A DNA stretch of 64,000 nucleotides. Source: Isoetes taiwanensis (taxonomy: Eukaryota; Streptophyta; Lycopodiopsida; Isoetales; Isoetaceae). The stretch lies in NCBI GenBank assembly GCA_021234155.1, contig JAJEKV010000012.1, forward strand, positions 4,407,789 to 4,471,788, given 5' to 3'. Position 1 is the stretch's first letter, and each line of letters begins with the position of its first letter. This document shows positions 42,661 through 55,476 of this stretch, in pieces. The notes beneath the pieces were generated by a model. The model searched no databases, was not told where the DNA came from, and saw nothing but the letters and a program-made list of their open reading frames with translations. The translations under genes were made by a program, and so were the position numbers.

Positions 42661-45600
42661 TTTCATTATCCAATTAACTTATCGCTTCATAACTTGATCA
42701 ACGCAAGGTAATTACGAAGCTTACTTAATACAACATTTAAGTTTATCAAAGTTTATCAAGTTCATACAAAATTTACACTTCCAAGGTACTCTTCATCCCT
42801 TGCAACACGGGTAACAAAATTTGTGTTGCAAGTCTTTGCACCTTGAAATCCTGCATTAATTTTACAATATCTATAATTACATACTTACTATCTCACACAA
42901 AATTTAAGTGATTAGTTTAAATGGTAGAAATCACAACTATTCTAGAACTCTTGCTGCGAGAGGATATCTTCGTACTTCCTCCACCAACTGTTGCATGTCG
43001 GCTAGCATCCGTTAACGTCTGTAAGTAAACATGACAGTTTTTGGACGCCTGCACGATCCTGCTGGACTTCCCTTAATGCATGCGATTAACATACTTACTC
43101 TAAGGTAATATTTATGAATTAACATTATCATAGTATCGGATACATTTATATTTACTCTAGCTTTGCAATATTTAACAACTTTTAGGTCACGATTATTTAA
43201 ACAATAACCCTGATTTAGACCTATTGTTACATAGACAAGGTTTTAATTATCATACACAAGAATTAGATGTGCTTCTTATTCTCTTCCTTGGGTCCTGCAT
43301 TACCCTTGGAAGTATATCCCTAAGATGCACTTTAAGTATATCTGAATTCTATTTTCTATTTATATTTATAAGGACCCGAGGTTATATAGCTATCCTTGGA
43401 AGGAATTGCATCCTTGCGAAGGATTAATTAACATGCTACCTCACATTACCGTTGTTATCTTCTTTATTAAAATGGGATAGCATTGATATTTGAGCCTGGA
43501 ACGCCGCTGTGCAGACGCATGCGGCGTTCCCTTCCCCGCTTGCGGCTCTTCTTGGTAGACGCAGCATGCCCGACATTCAATGTCAGTTTGAACTGCTTTG
43601 AAAAAAAAATTCGATGCAGGCGCTCTCCTTCTACGATTTCTGGGTTCTCGCTCCCTGCAAGTTCTTTTTTCCCCTCTATCACTCATCGCTCTATCATCTT
43701 GGCGCTAACTGGATAGCGTGATTCTTGAGTTGGCGTCTAACGGGGTCGTGATTCTTAAGTTGGATCGTCAAGAGTGAGTAAAGTTGAGATTGTATAACAT
43801 AGCAAGTTTTCTCTTACGGCATTCCATCTGCAAGCAACCTTGCCTATTTTTCATTATGGCATTTCATCTGCACGCAACACTTCAGATTTTTTCATTTGTC
43901 TAACATGAACATTGAACAGGTTTTTTTTTTTCCTTGATACTTGGTGATCGGTCACAAAGTTCAATGAGTAGCCAACAAGACGGGAGGCTATTACAGATCA
44001 GAGTGTTGGTGTAGATCAGAGCTTTGATGTCTAGCGTTGGTGCAGGTCAGAGCAGCTGGCTTTTATTGTGCATAGCATACGGTATGATCCATGCACTATT
44101 CTCAAACGAATGCATTATTTTTAACAAATCGCACGCCAAACAGATTCCATACAAATTTTAAAATTTGTTCAACCCTCCTCTTTCTGTCTCTCAAATACCA
44201 AGACCAACTGCAGTGGCATTTCTGTCTCATGGCCGAGACAACCTGGATGCCGCTTGAAGTCTTCTCCTTCAAAGGTAATGGATGCAAAGTAATGCCAAGA
44301 GAGTATTTGAAAAATGATTCAAGCTATTTCTGATACGAAAACTGCAGATCATCGCTTCACCCGGGGTTTTGAAAGCCTAGAAGCGATCCTTGAAGATAAT
44401 GGATGGAAGGTAATGGCATTTACAAGTTACATGTTCAGACTTATTGTTTCTACACGAATCTACGCCAAATCAAAGGTGAGCCTTTTCCTCTCTTATTTCC
44501 TTTGTTTGGAAACTTGCAGAACCCCGTTCATTAGCAGCTTGGAGTCATTGGTCTTCTCCTGCAAACAAGAGCGGCATCGTAGGTGTAAGTATTTCTTACC
44601 ATTTGTATTTCTTTCGATTTGTATTTTCAATGCCATAGCACTGACTTACCATCCATTCTTCTTCTTTGGCTTAGGCTGTCAGCTAAACTGCGGATGGTGG
44701 CAGGTTTCAGAAAGCTTAACAGATCCTTCTCTCATAGAAACACCAGGGTCAATTTTATACCATCTTATCTTAGAGGTGTGCATTTTATTGATCTGTTTGC
44801 TCTTGAAATATTTGTAATAATTATTCAGGATTGAAAATGCGCATATAAGCAGCACTATGTAATTCCTATGGCATCCTATGCACCATCAGCCTTGAGCTGT
44901 TAGCGCACATGCTTGGAGTGGAGGTGGTGTCCAAAAGAACTTTAAATCTCTGCCTCAATCGTTCAGCTTCCTGCTATCTCATCTTGGATACCAAGTGCTG
45001 GTTGCACTGCAGAACTATCTAAATTCCTTGCAGTTCAGCTGCATCAAAGAAAAAACGAGCTAGGGTCTTAGATAAACCATTTGGAACAAAATATGGCAAA
45101 GCTTTTGGTTCTGTGTGTTCATCCTTTGTGCGTATTGATTGCATGTCTTAGTTCTTTTGGCATTTGGAGAAAGGGGTCAAAAAGGTTATGAATAGCTTGC
45201 TATACATTGCACAATATGCTTACTACTGTTTTTCTTTATGTTCTGCAATTTTGCAGATTAGGGGCCTTAGTATTGCTTATACATACAATATTCTGAAGGA
45301 CTTGCTGTGGACTTTGGTAAGCATGTCAAATAATGTTTTCTTCTTAGAATTATTTATCCAGCACATTTTATCATGCAGCAGAATACAAGTGTTTCAGAAT
45401 ACAAGTGTTTCAGCTGTAAGCTGCCAACATAAGGTAAAGTACAACACCTTTTTTTGGCATATTCTTGCAAGAGAAAGGATTTGTAATGTGCGCTGTGACA
45501 TTGTTCTTCAGCAGGAATATCAAAGTCTTTTACATGCTTAAGAGCCAGGCAGGTCTCATCACATTTGGTGAGTTTCATGTCTTCTTATGCCAAGTACTGG

Positions 45601-46640
45601 ACATAAGTATTTTACTATGATCGGTATCAATATGCTTGCTCATGAATGTAATAAAGAGGGGGCCTAGATTATTTCTTGCTCTATTCTATTCTATCTTTTC
45701 GTGCACACTAAACATTTTTTGGCTTTTATCCGTACTGATTTTCTTATTGGGTTAGGGCATTTCATGCATTATTGCAGACATCTATTCCAAAGTTTGCATT
45801 TTTTAAGGGCTCCGCGTTTTGTTCTTATACATTTTGTATTGCTCTTTTCGAGTTACAGAGGAGAGCAATATGAGTTTAGGAAAATTGGGCTCATGGTAAT
45901 ACTGCATTGATCCATTTTCTACATTGTACATGCCTAGAAGCGTCATGTGAGGAATGCTTGATTTTTGTTTGTAGAATGAATAGAAAGTAAAAACGTGAAG
46001 GATACATACAGTTTCTAAGATGTGATGTAGGGCAAGTAAATTTGATATAGTTTTTCCTGTGTTAGTTTGAATTCGGCATTGAACTTCAAGTTTTTTAGAT
46101 GTCATTTCAGGATCTCAGTTTCGCGGTCAGCACAAGACTTAAATGAGAAATATTGTGGATATATAGCCTTGCAATCTAGATTGTATCACATGCACAAATG
46201 GCAAAGTAACATCTAATGGATTGTTTAGACGAAGACATATTGTAAATTGCAGAATTTTATGTATTTGTATTTTTCAAATTTTGTTACAACACAAGAAGAT
46301 ATTGCATGATCGGTTGTGAGGCAAAATCCTAGATTTGTTTGCATAATTTGTCATGTACTTCATTTATTTTTAGGCGAGTATTGTAATTTGAGACCATATT
46401 GCAATCCTAATTGTTATGTCTATATTTCACACATGTTAACCCTAAAGAATATGCTGATTTATTGCATGTATGCAATGGTTATGATTATCTTTTACAAGTT
46501 CACCAACACGTTGCTTTTGTTAACTATTTGTTCTCCCTATGTGATGATAATTACAAGTGATTTCATTTGGCAACGTGTCAACCTCAAGCCATAATGACTC
46601 AAAGGTCCAAGTACCCATAATTTGAGTCCCATAACTCCAT
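42661..46640. other. no supported gene; AT-rich, possibly Helitron interior
   Basis: Short ORFs of up to 167 codons (for example 44314-44817) lack recognisable domains and look like random open frames in AT-rich DNA. Fragments such as TADHRFTRGFESLEAILEDN followed by a GT near 44411 hint at an exon of a captured or decayed gene, but no consistent gene model could be built. Confidence 0.4.
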
Positions 46641-46643
46641 CCA

Positions 46644-46782
46644 TACCTCAACATGCTTTTATCCACATATATAACGATACCCAACACATATCTTATGCTT
46701 TTACCATCTATACCTCAACACTCAACATGCTTTTATCCACATATATAAAGACACCCAACACATATCTTATGCTTTTACTCCA
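46644..46782 (+). repeat. duplication of a block of about 57 bp
   Basis: The block 'caacatgcttttatccacat' plus 'atataa(c/a)ga(t/c)acccaacacatatcttatgc' occurs at about 46649-46704 and 46723-46776. Confidence 0.85.
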
Positions 46783-47036
46783 ATTGCAATTGTGTTTATT
46801 ACACATTGGATATGCTATCTAGGACATGACAAACACCAAGTAAACTCTATGTAATCCAACACCATCCATGCACTCCATCATCTACCCATTCTAATCCATT
46901 CTATGCATTCCACTATTCCTACCCATTCCATGGTTGATGCCTGACCTCTCTAAACCATTGATACTCCATTACTTTTATGGATACAGTCACATCTATAGCT
47001 CTTTACATCTATCCATTCCACACGTCCAGGACTAAT

Positions 47037-47065
47037 GCCCGGCATCGCCGGGCACACGTTTCTAG
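47037..47065 (+). mobile_element. Helitron 3' terminus (hairpin + CTAG)
   Basis: A perfect 7-bp stem GCCCGGC-ATC-GCCGGGC (47037-47053) is followed after 8 nt by CTAG (47062-47065) and then T. This matches the Helitron 3' rule: a GC-rich hairpin shortly before CTRR, inserted 5' of T. The matching 5' TC end was not found, so the element length is unknown; no Rep/helicase ORF is seen, so it would be non-autonomous. Confidence 0.6.
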
Positions 47066-50000
47066 TTTAACTTATTTCCTTATGATACATATATGTACAA
47101 CAAATTCTATGTGGTTATTAGGATCTATATTTAACTTGTCAATAAGACACATTAAAGCTTATTATACATGGGCAAACCTTTCCTAAGGCTAGGGCGCATC
47201 CGCCCATTGAGCCGGCGTGGAGTAATTTGGAGATGACTTGGTCGTTGCATTGCTCTCATATTTTTGCTCCACTTCCTTGGTGTAGTTAGCTATCATGTCG
47301 GGTCTACGCCGCGTTGAAGGCCTCCCTCGAGCACTAAGGTATTTATCTATCTTCGCTCTATTCGCCCGGCCATTGCCTGAGTGAACTCTATTCTACTGGT
47401 GGTCAATTCGATACAAGTACGTTCAATCATAAGATTGAGCCCTCCCACTTTCTTGAAAAAGAAAATGGTCCCAAGACCCCTTCAATGACGTTGTACACAA
47501 TGTCATATCTATTCTCTCCCCTTAAGAGGTTATATGCTTCTTACTTAGCGCATTAATTTACTATCCTTAGATAACATATATAACCATATAAGATGGATGC
47601 ACATATTATGTTATCATTTATTTCAATATAGTTCTGGATTACCTACTTAGTTAGAAACGATTCTAAACCACAAGGTTTTGTCATCATGACAATTCCTTTT
47701 GTCTCAAAAAGACTATTTGATTACTATAATTTTTTTTTTGATGTACTTTGCATGTACTATTCTTTTATATTCTAGAGATTCCCCTTTCTTAGTTATTTAA
47801 ACTCTTGGAATATTCCTACCAATCAATTGATGTCATCGTAACAAGTTGGTAGGACTTGTTAGATTACTTCTTTTCTTTCGGTTGGATTATTCTTTGGAGG
47901 TACTAAATTTATACATGGTCAACAATTATCCTAGTAATGATTCCTTCTTAGCGAGGTGATCAATTTCACCAAGTGGTTTCAATATGTTGGATATCTGTTA
48001 ACAATCTTGTATAATTTTAGTTACTCTTATGTGTTTCCTTCCCAATACTTGACGCTTAGCTCAATATTGGGCAATCCTTTCGGCGAGAATATCTAAAAAA
48101 AAAATGCCTTTTAATCGCAATGTGGATGTTACCATCCATACATTTAACCTATTAGGCCCCATGGCCTTGGATCCTTGAGCTTGCTAGAAGCTCGTTGCCT
48201 GCTTGAAGTAGCAAGGTAACGTTCTTTCGAGTTGCTCGATACCTCGGTCTCCTTGACGGTGGCTCCTCTTGATGTAGAGGTTGACTTTGTTCGTTAGAAG
48301 CCTCTCCTTGCTGGCCTTTGATGGTGTAGTTGGTCACTTGAAATCTTCCATGCCGCTTTTCAAAAGCCTGAAGGTGGCGCCGTTGAAAAAGATCTTTCAT
48401 CTTGAACTTTTTGTCTTGGCAGCTAAAGGACGACTCTTTATCCGATATTGTTTCTTCGACTCCATCGACGTCTCATATGTTGAGTCCTCTTCTTGCCTGA
48501 AGAGTGTTGAGGATGTTGATTGCTTCACCCCTGCAAATTGCCTGACATCTCTACCTTTGATTTGTTACGCTATGGTAGGGAAGGAATAACAAAGGAACTA
48601 TATATGCAAAGCATATAGCTTACATAATTACAATTACTACGAGAGCTATTAGGTCCCCCTTGTGCTTCCCTTCGAGTTGCACACCTACTCCTTGGCAATG
48701 TCATCGGTGTTCCTCCCGGTGCAATGGTGTTGACGACATATATCCTCCTATTTGTATGTCAGCTCGTACTCCGGGGTAACTTGTTGATATACTTGGGCCC
48801 TCTGGTGTTTGTCGGCTATGGCACAACACGCTTTGCATCACATTCTAACTAAAGGTGTGCTAGTCGTTGGTCAGTCTGCTTCCTGATCCTGTTCTCGGGC
48901 GGTAATTATTCCCCCCTTCATGATACTTGAAGCTATTTGGAGGCATCTCTTGAGGCTGTGCGTGCTTCCTTTGGCTATACTCCTCTGGAGTTGTTCTCTT
49001 CTGCAGTTGTTCTTTGAATCGTCCATCCTTGGGTTCACCAAGTTGCATGCAAGTCCGCGTGCAAGTTATCGGCTCGCCTCGCCTCACCTAATTGCTTCTC
49101 CATCGAGCTTCCAATCTTTCTTGTTTGATCCCCTCGGTCACATGGCTTGGACATTGTCACGTTCCTCGGTCTATGCCGTCTTCTTGTCTTGAGGTACCCT
49201 CCGGTGGTTTTGATTGTGCCGTCGGTTTGATCCTCCTCCATGCCTCTAGGGGCTCGTGGACTAAGTCGGTTGCTAGCACTTCTCCGGCTTTTCGGTTCGA
49301 CCTTTGTCCCTCTATGCATGTCGGTCTCTCTCACAAGTAAAGCTTCATGGCTCTCCTCCCCACTTGGCTATATTGTTGGGATGATGGATCCTTATATCTG
49401 TGCCTTGACCCTTGAGTTGAAGAAGTACCGCGCCTTAGATATACTCTTGTCGTTGAATAGCACGGCTATTATCTTGAACTCTCTTTTTGCGAAGGTGCTT
49501 CGGTTGCTATCCTTGTCGTTAAGGTGTCGAATGCTTCTACCTTGGGCGTTTGGCGTGCCACATGTCGAAATATGATCGGCTTCTTCTCTTCTAATTCTTG
49601 GTAGGAGTTGCGATGAAGCCATCACCTAGTTGTTGAAGGCATATCTCCTCGTCGCGATTGCCTTTTCGTAAGTGCACCTCCATCTAATACACGTGTCATA
49701 GCGCGACGCCCTATATTACCACAAGGTGGAATTATGGTTGTCGAGATGTTGCCTTCTTAGTTGGCTCGTTGATGTCGGGTCATTCCTCCTTCTATTGTTG
49801 AGGCCACTCGTGTCATAAGTTCGTCAAGTGTTGCCGCTGCTACAAGAGGTAGTGGTGCGCCCTGACGATGTCCTGGTGCAGATCTTGATGATCTTGACAT
49901 GACCGGTGTTGTCTCTTATTCGACATTGGGTGGACGAGCGGTCTTCTACTTGAAGGCACTTCCGAAGTGTTTGGAGTCGAAGGTTTGCTTGGGCTCTGGT

Positions 50001-52350
50001 CATTTCTCCTCGTACTTGCTCTTCCATTTTGATCTTGGGCTATAGTTGTGCTTCCTTGCTTCCTCATTTGGTAGTCGGCGTGAAGGAGCTTCCCGATCTA
50101 AGCTAAATCCGTAAAACATGATTTTAAACTCATATTTCTCCACTATATCCGTGGAGCACCCGAGATATACAATAGACATATACGCATTTACATTGGGATT
50201 TTAATTCATCCACTTTTTCAAAACAACTAATTAAGATCTACTTAAATGTTTATACTCCTTTAGGGTTTCCCCTCCTCCTATCGAGCGCTTTGATCCTTCC
50301 TGGTTTTCTTTGCATCTTCTTCATTCGATGACTCAGGATTCCTTGAGATGCTACTACTATTGTTGAGCTTCATGTCGTCCGATCACCCCCCCAAGTTGCG
50401 AAGAGTGTTCGCCGATGTGATCCCTTGAAAAGATGCTCCTCCTTAATGTGTATGTCCGTCGTGGGAATGCGGTGACCGCCAACGCCCCTATATGCGTGTG
50501 TCGTTGTAAGGTTACCGATGTGCGCTGCCATTGATCGGTTGATCACCCGGTCGGCTGCCGCCGGATGTTCTTGAATGTCTTGGCTCGGTGATCGTGGCCT
50601 GTAGGCGCGTGCATTGTCATTCCTCCGTAGGTTGAATTTCCGAGTGCGCCCCGCTGTTTGGGCTTTGCTTCATTCGAGGTGCCTCTCCCCGCGGTTGGAA
50701 GTGTGGTCATCTCCATTGCACCTACCCTAGCTACTTCTGGTTGCCTTTATGTGATTTGTACCTGCTGGCTAGTCGCCTCTCCTCAGCCCTTTGGATCCTA
50801 TCCATTCTGGTCTCACACCTCCTTGGTCGACGTAGTAAAGTCGTCCTTCCTTTTGGTTTCTAGGTGTTTCGGGTCCCGAATTCTTGTTCGAGCAGAATAT
50901 TCTCCTCCTTGATCTTGCCCCTAATGCTGATATAGGCCTTCAAGTCGGAGATGTTCCTTCCCTAATATCGTCTCCTCCCCTCATGTACTCCTACTTTTGA
51001 ACCGATGAAAGTTCTCCTGCTGGTGCAAGGAACCTGAAGCTCGCCCCTGGTCAGCCTTTAGGTATTTTGTGGTTGCCTATCTTGGTTGCTCCTTTTGTTG
51101 ACGTTGTATGACATTCACTTGAGCTGCTGGGCTGCAAGGTCGTGTTGGTCTTCCCTCCGGTTTCTATACGCTTACGTGGTCGCTACCGACTTCTCTCCCT
51201 CGATGGAAGATTATGCTCGCCCCTAGCTCGTGATGCTAATGCGCATCGATGTCTAACGCCTTCCCCAGCACTGTATTTTGCTGCCTTGCATTCTTCCATT
51301 TGAAACTCATGTGTCGAAGTTGGTGAAGGCGTCGAGATCCTCTTTTCGATGTGAGCTCGTGGACGTGGTAGTCGGAGGTTGACATCTAGAAAGATTCTTG
51401 ATGCCATTGGTTACCAAATATTCTTCCCATTTGATGAAGATTGATGATAGGCCTGGTGGTGTCCCTGTTCTACTCGTTTGTCGGTTGAGGTGTTTGTCGT
51501 TGTGCTTCCCTCTCTTGGTCCCCCTTTTTGGGTCTTCTCTCCCTTATCTGTCTCAGACATCGGCCGGGACCTTGATGTCTTCAAGAAGTTGCCTCTAGCT
51601 CTTCTCGTGGCTCGGCCCCAGACTTTGAAAAGCAACGTTCATATATTCTAGAGTCTAAGGGTCCACTTGAAGGGCTCTCCTACAACATTTTGGGCTCTAT
51701 AAGCAAGCAAGATGGCTCGAGCAGCATTACTGGAGACATATCTATAATCTCCAAGTCTATGGACATTAGGACGTGTGGTATGGCATGAAATGAGGGTTGT
51801 TTTGCAAAATCTCCATGATGTTTGAGGCATACTCTAAGGTCCTAGCAAAGTTGGTTTGGGGAGTCCAATCTCTACACATGGAGTGACTTGGGCAGCTCTA
51901 GACTCTAGCTCCTTTCTAGGTATCCTGGCAATAGGGAGTGTCAATGTGGCGGCTGTATAGGTCAAACTCTATTAGAAGGAGACAAAATTAGGTCAAGGTT
52001 TATGCCTTTGGCATGAGCAGAGGTGATGTACCAACAGTTGGACTTGGGTTGCTATGCTGAGGTCTAGATGACTATAACAAAGGAGTGTTCTTGGGCACTT
52101 CTATCTAGGAGTGAGACATCAGCTTTGAGCTGAGAGCAATACTTGCGAGGTACTAATGGGGTATGCTTCTATTTACAAACAAACCACAGTTTGAAAAAAT
52201 AATTCAAGGGTTTGAGCAATTTTGGTCATTTTGAGCTGGGGTTTGACATTTCTAGCCTAATTTGAGGTTCATAAATGGATTCTAGGCTGTCTAACGGTCC
52301 TATTGCAACAAATTTCAGGCGATTTGGAGCTCTGTAGCTCAAGTTATGGG
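47066..52350 (-). other. probable decayed interior of the 1.5-kb-LTR element
   Basis: The stretch lies downstream (minus strand) of the PBS and hairpin-repeat leader. Minus-strand ORFs of 60-100 codons rich in Gln, Arg, Ser and Thr occur throughout (for example 48152-48400, 48860-49087, 49392-49625, 49824-50067, 51411-51635), as expected of a degraded gag-like region. No protease, RT, RNase H or integrase motif was recognised. The assignment rests on position only. Confidence 0.3.
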
Positions 52351-52361
52351 GTTTGAAAAAT

Positions 52362-53675
52362 CGGACCCCTCTAAGAGTGCGCGAGGAGGGTGTTAGGTTG
52401 GGACCTAAGTGGCCTCTGGCGCACTCTTGGAGGTGTTGGTCTATCTATGCCTAATGGATGCCAAGAACAAGCTCAAAGACGTGAATTCCTACTTATTTTC
52501 CTCTTAACTGCAAGTTTCTTTGCTTATTTACTTCATTTGGAGCAGGTAAGTGGCTGATCAAGGGCCCAGTTGGCTAGACCCCTCTAAGAGTGCGCGAGGA
52601 GGGGTTAGGTTGGGACCTAAGTGTGCCCTGGCGCACCCTTAGAGGTGTTGGCCAAAATTCGACGTTTGCTCCTTAACTACTCCAATGCACGTTTAAACAA
52701 CTATGTATCCTTTTTATTCAAAATTTTCATACATTACATATAAGCCTGTTAGTTACAAAAAGTAGCTTGTGTTCTATTTATCTGTCCTCTTGATGTACTT
52801 CGCCAGTCTCATGTCTTTCGGTGTCTTTTGCGTGGAGCGTGCACGCCAATGTCTTCAAAGTGTTGCACGACCTCCATCTCTGCCTTGCTTAATTTCTTGG
52901 TTTGTTGATGAAATCCTCCATATCTCGAATCGAAGCTAGGTCTTAGACGTTAAACTGCCATACCCAAGGTCACGGGTTCAACGCCTCATTGTGAAAGTGG
53001 CCATGCACTGTAAAGTTGGTGGGGGAAGGACCCACTTCAGCAATGTAAAGTGGTGGGGGCAGGACCCATCTGGGTGTGTTGTAAAGTGTCACATGTCCGA
53101 TAGGACGCTGCCTTGTGGCGTGACGTTAAAATCTCTTCTTCTTCTTCTTCTTCTTCAACTATTTTCTCTCGAACCCCTCTAAGCATGCGCGAGGAGGGTG
53201 TTAGGTCCAGACCTAACTATGCCCTGGCGCACCCTTAGAGGTGTTGTCCCTTTCCGCTCTAAACTTATCCAATTTACACAATTTAACATGCGTTTCCCAC
53301 TAATTTAATCATTCTAAACAAGATTCTATTATTAGTTTTACAATTTGAGTAAGTTTTAATCAAATTCCGAGGTCACTTTTAGGGGACCCCTCCAAGAGTG
53401 CGCGAGGAGGGTGTTAGGTCATGACCTAACTTATGCCACACCCTTTAGAGGTGTTGCTCCAAAATGACTTTTACTTAATGTTTTTCCTGTGTTTTAACAT
53501 ACAAATTTAGCTAATTCAAGCTTTTTAAATGGGAATTCATCTTTTTTTTTTTACCATTTGGGGCTCCTAAGGCCAAGTTCTAGGGCTCATATGGGGTGAC
53601 CCCTCTAAGAGTCTTGCCGAGACCAATTAGGTATGGACCTAACATGCTCTCTGGCGCACCCTTTGGAGGTGTCGG
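52362..53675. repeat. five dispersed hairpin repeats, spacing about 215 bp
   Basis: A core of about 75 bp recurs near 52362, 52578, 53168, 53388 and 53598. It starts ACCCCTCTAAGAGTGCGCGA, has an inner palindrome TTAGGT..ACCTAA and ends with the inverted arm GCGCACTCTTGGAGG, so each can form a hairpin with a secondary internal stem. Spacing is about 216, 590, 220 and 210 bp; the 590-bp gap contains the SINE candidate. The DNA between cores is AT-rich and diverged. It sits between the PBS and the presumed gag, in the element leader. Confidence 0.85.
52930..53166 (+). mobile_element. tRNA-derived SINE candidate
   Basis: It carries a B-box-like GGGTTCAACGCC near 52975, a body with the repeated phrase 'gtaaagt.ggtgggggnaggaccca', and a 3' end GTGACGTTAAAATCT followed by (CTT)n. 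TCTCGAA at 52923-52929 and at 53167-53173 may be the TSD. The A-box is not clear. It occupies the one enlarged gap of the hairpin repeat series, fitting an insertion. Confidence 0.5.
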
Positions 53676-53912
53676 CTAAAAGTGACTAAAATTTATTAGG
53701 CTTTCCTAGGAAACTTTTCTCCTGTCTATTTCATCTTTATTATGTTCTCTAATTATCCTAATTCTAGATACTTACTAACTCTACCCCGGAAAGAAAAAAA
53801 AATTTCCCACTACGAGGTTCGTGGCTTGGGCTTTTATCTCCAAGACCGAATGTCTAGATTAGTTAGTTCCTATAGGATTACGGCCGGTGCTCCCCGCCCT
53901 GCCAAGACCGTA

Positions 53913-53923
53913 GCTCGATACCA
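53913..53923 (-). other. primer binding site of the 1.5-kb-LTR element (iMet type)
   Basis: On the minus strand TGGTATCGAGC follows the LTR end by 1-2 nt. It equals the plant initiator-Met PBS TGGTATCAGAGC, seen intact in the copia element here, minus one base. This identifies the adjoining LTR as the 5' LTR. Confidence 0.7.
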
Positions 53924-53924
53924 T

Positions 53925-55476
53925 TAGACGGCCCAACTCATATACGATGCCCCGATGGTATACAAACCGGAGATCATCCTCAAACCAAAGATCTTCCCGC
54001 TGCCACCGGACATGAGGCCGCCCACCTAACATCGGGCCCTTGATGGTGGCCAAGGCCCGACGGGGAAGAATGGACGTGCCATTCATCCCTCTCCCTCGAT
54101 CGCCCCAGAGCCGGAAGGCGTAAGCAAACATGAGCACATGACATCAATCAACAATAACATACCCACCTCGGGGTGGTCCACCATATCCGCGATAGGCTGC
54201 AACAACACATCGCATACATCAACATAACATGGGGAAGATCCTACCCGTGCTCGGGCTCATGGGGAAAGATCGACGGCTTGGGTCTCCTGGATAACAATGC
54301 ATAATTCATGGCAAATGGATTTGGCTGGCATAGGAACATGGCCGTTGGGTAGTCCACTCCATCCGCCCCTCCTGTGCATACTTTGCAGATAGGCTAAAAA
54401 GTATTGGAGCCTGACCGTAGCCTGCCGGGTGAATAGCCAGAGGGGCTACTACTACTGGGTTGCATCTCCGCAGCCCCGATGAGGCAGGAGGAGATCACTC
54501 CCCTCCAAAAGGTTCATGCCAATCACAGGCGAGCTAGTGAGCCACCGTCAGATAATGACTTGAACCCCTAGAAGATGACGCATCACCCAAGAGGTGTCGA
54601 GCCCATACCCCGCCCTCACGCAGTGCCAGGGTATTAGGCCTAGCTCACAACGTTCCCCGGCCATCGCTACGCACCAGAGGGATCAACTGTGATTAGACAA
54701 GCCCTCCCTTGTCAGCCGGTCTAGCTCCGCCACCCACAGCCAGGCGGGCTCTTATGCACAGGCCGCATTAATTAGGAATTAATGGGCTAAAACTAGGATC
54801 ATCCATCTACTTGGGCTCTGGGTCTCTACCCCCCTTCCCAATACACAAGAGTGGCGCATAGAATGTCAAAACATCAACACAACAGAACTGAAATAATAGA
54901 ATACATCTATTCTAATCTACCTAGGTTCCTTTGTTAGTGTTTATCATTCTTAGGCTGTAGGGCTCGCCTATAGCTAAGAATGGATACTAATCCTATGGAA
55001 TGAGGGCTGAAAACTCGGATCTAACTATCGGATCAACCACTAACCCGCTTCTTGGCTGGCTCCCACTCCTCTGAAAGCGTCCATGCTGCTGGATTTCGAT
55101 ACTGCTGGTCTTGGACCGAGCTGCAACCTAGGAATTCCGATTCCTCTGCTACTCTTCAGGCGAAATGGCGTCCAATGCTGCTCCAATCCGACCTATAGGG
55201 GCTGGAAACCGAAAGGGTTTCCCTTTTAGGGTTTATGCCCCTTTATCCCCACGAATTTTAGGGCTGGGCCCTTTTGGTCAATGGCCTATTGCCACATGGC
55301 AAAAGATATTATATTCACATGTGGCCTTAACATGTGCAATATAATGGTTCACAAGGTTGTACCCTAGGGTACTACCCTTTACGGTCGCCGTGTACATGTC
55401 GTCTAAGTCGACATGTACTAGTGACGTGTCAGTATAATATACGTATTCATACCGTATGTTATGCTGGAACGTCACA
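53925..55476 (-). mobile_element. 5' LTR (about 1.55 kb), inverted relative to the 3' LTR
   Basis: Read on the minus strand it begins TGTGACGTTCCAGC and ends GGGCCGTCTA before the PBS. It matches the LTR at 18435-19934 along its length with scattered substitutions and small indels. The sequence before its TG is the RT region of LINE X, ending in CGGCT (55481-55477). Confidence 0.82.

Noticed and set aside
47066-51700. Many 60-110-codon ORFs on both strands
   Set aside because: None shows a recognisable domain; frames overlap on both strands. Kept only as a single low-confidence 'decayed interior' entry.
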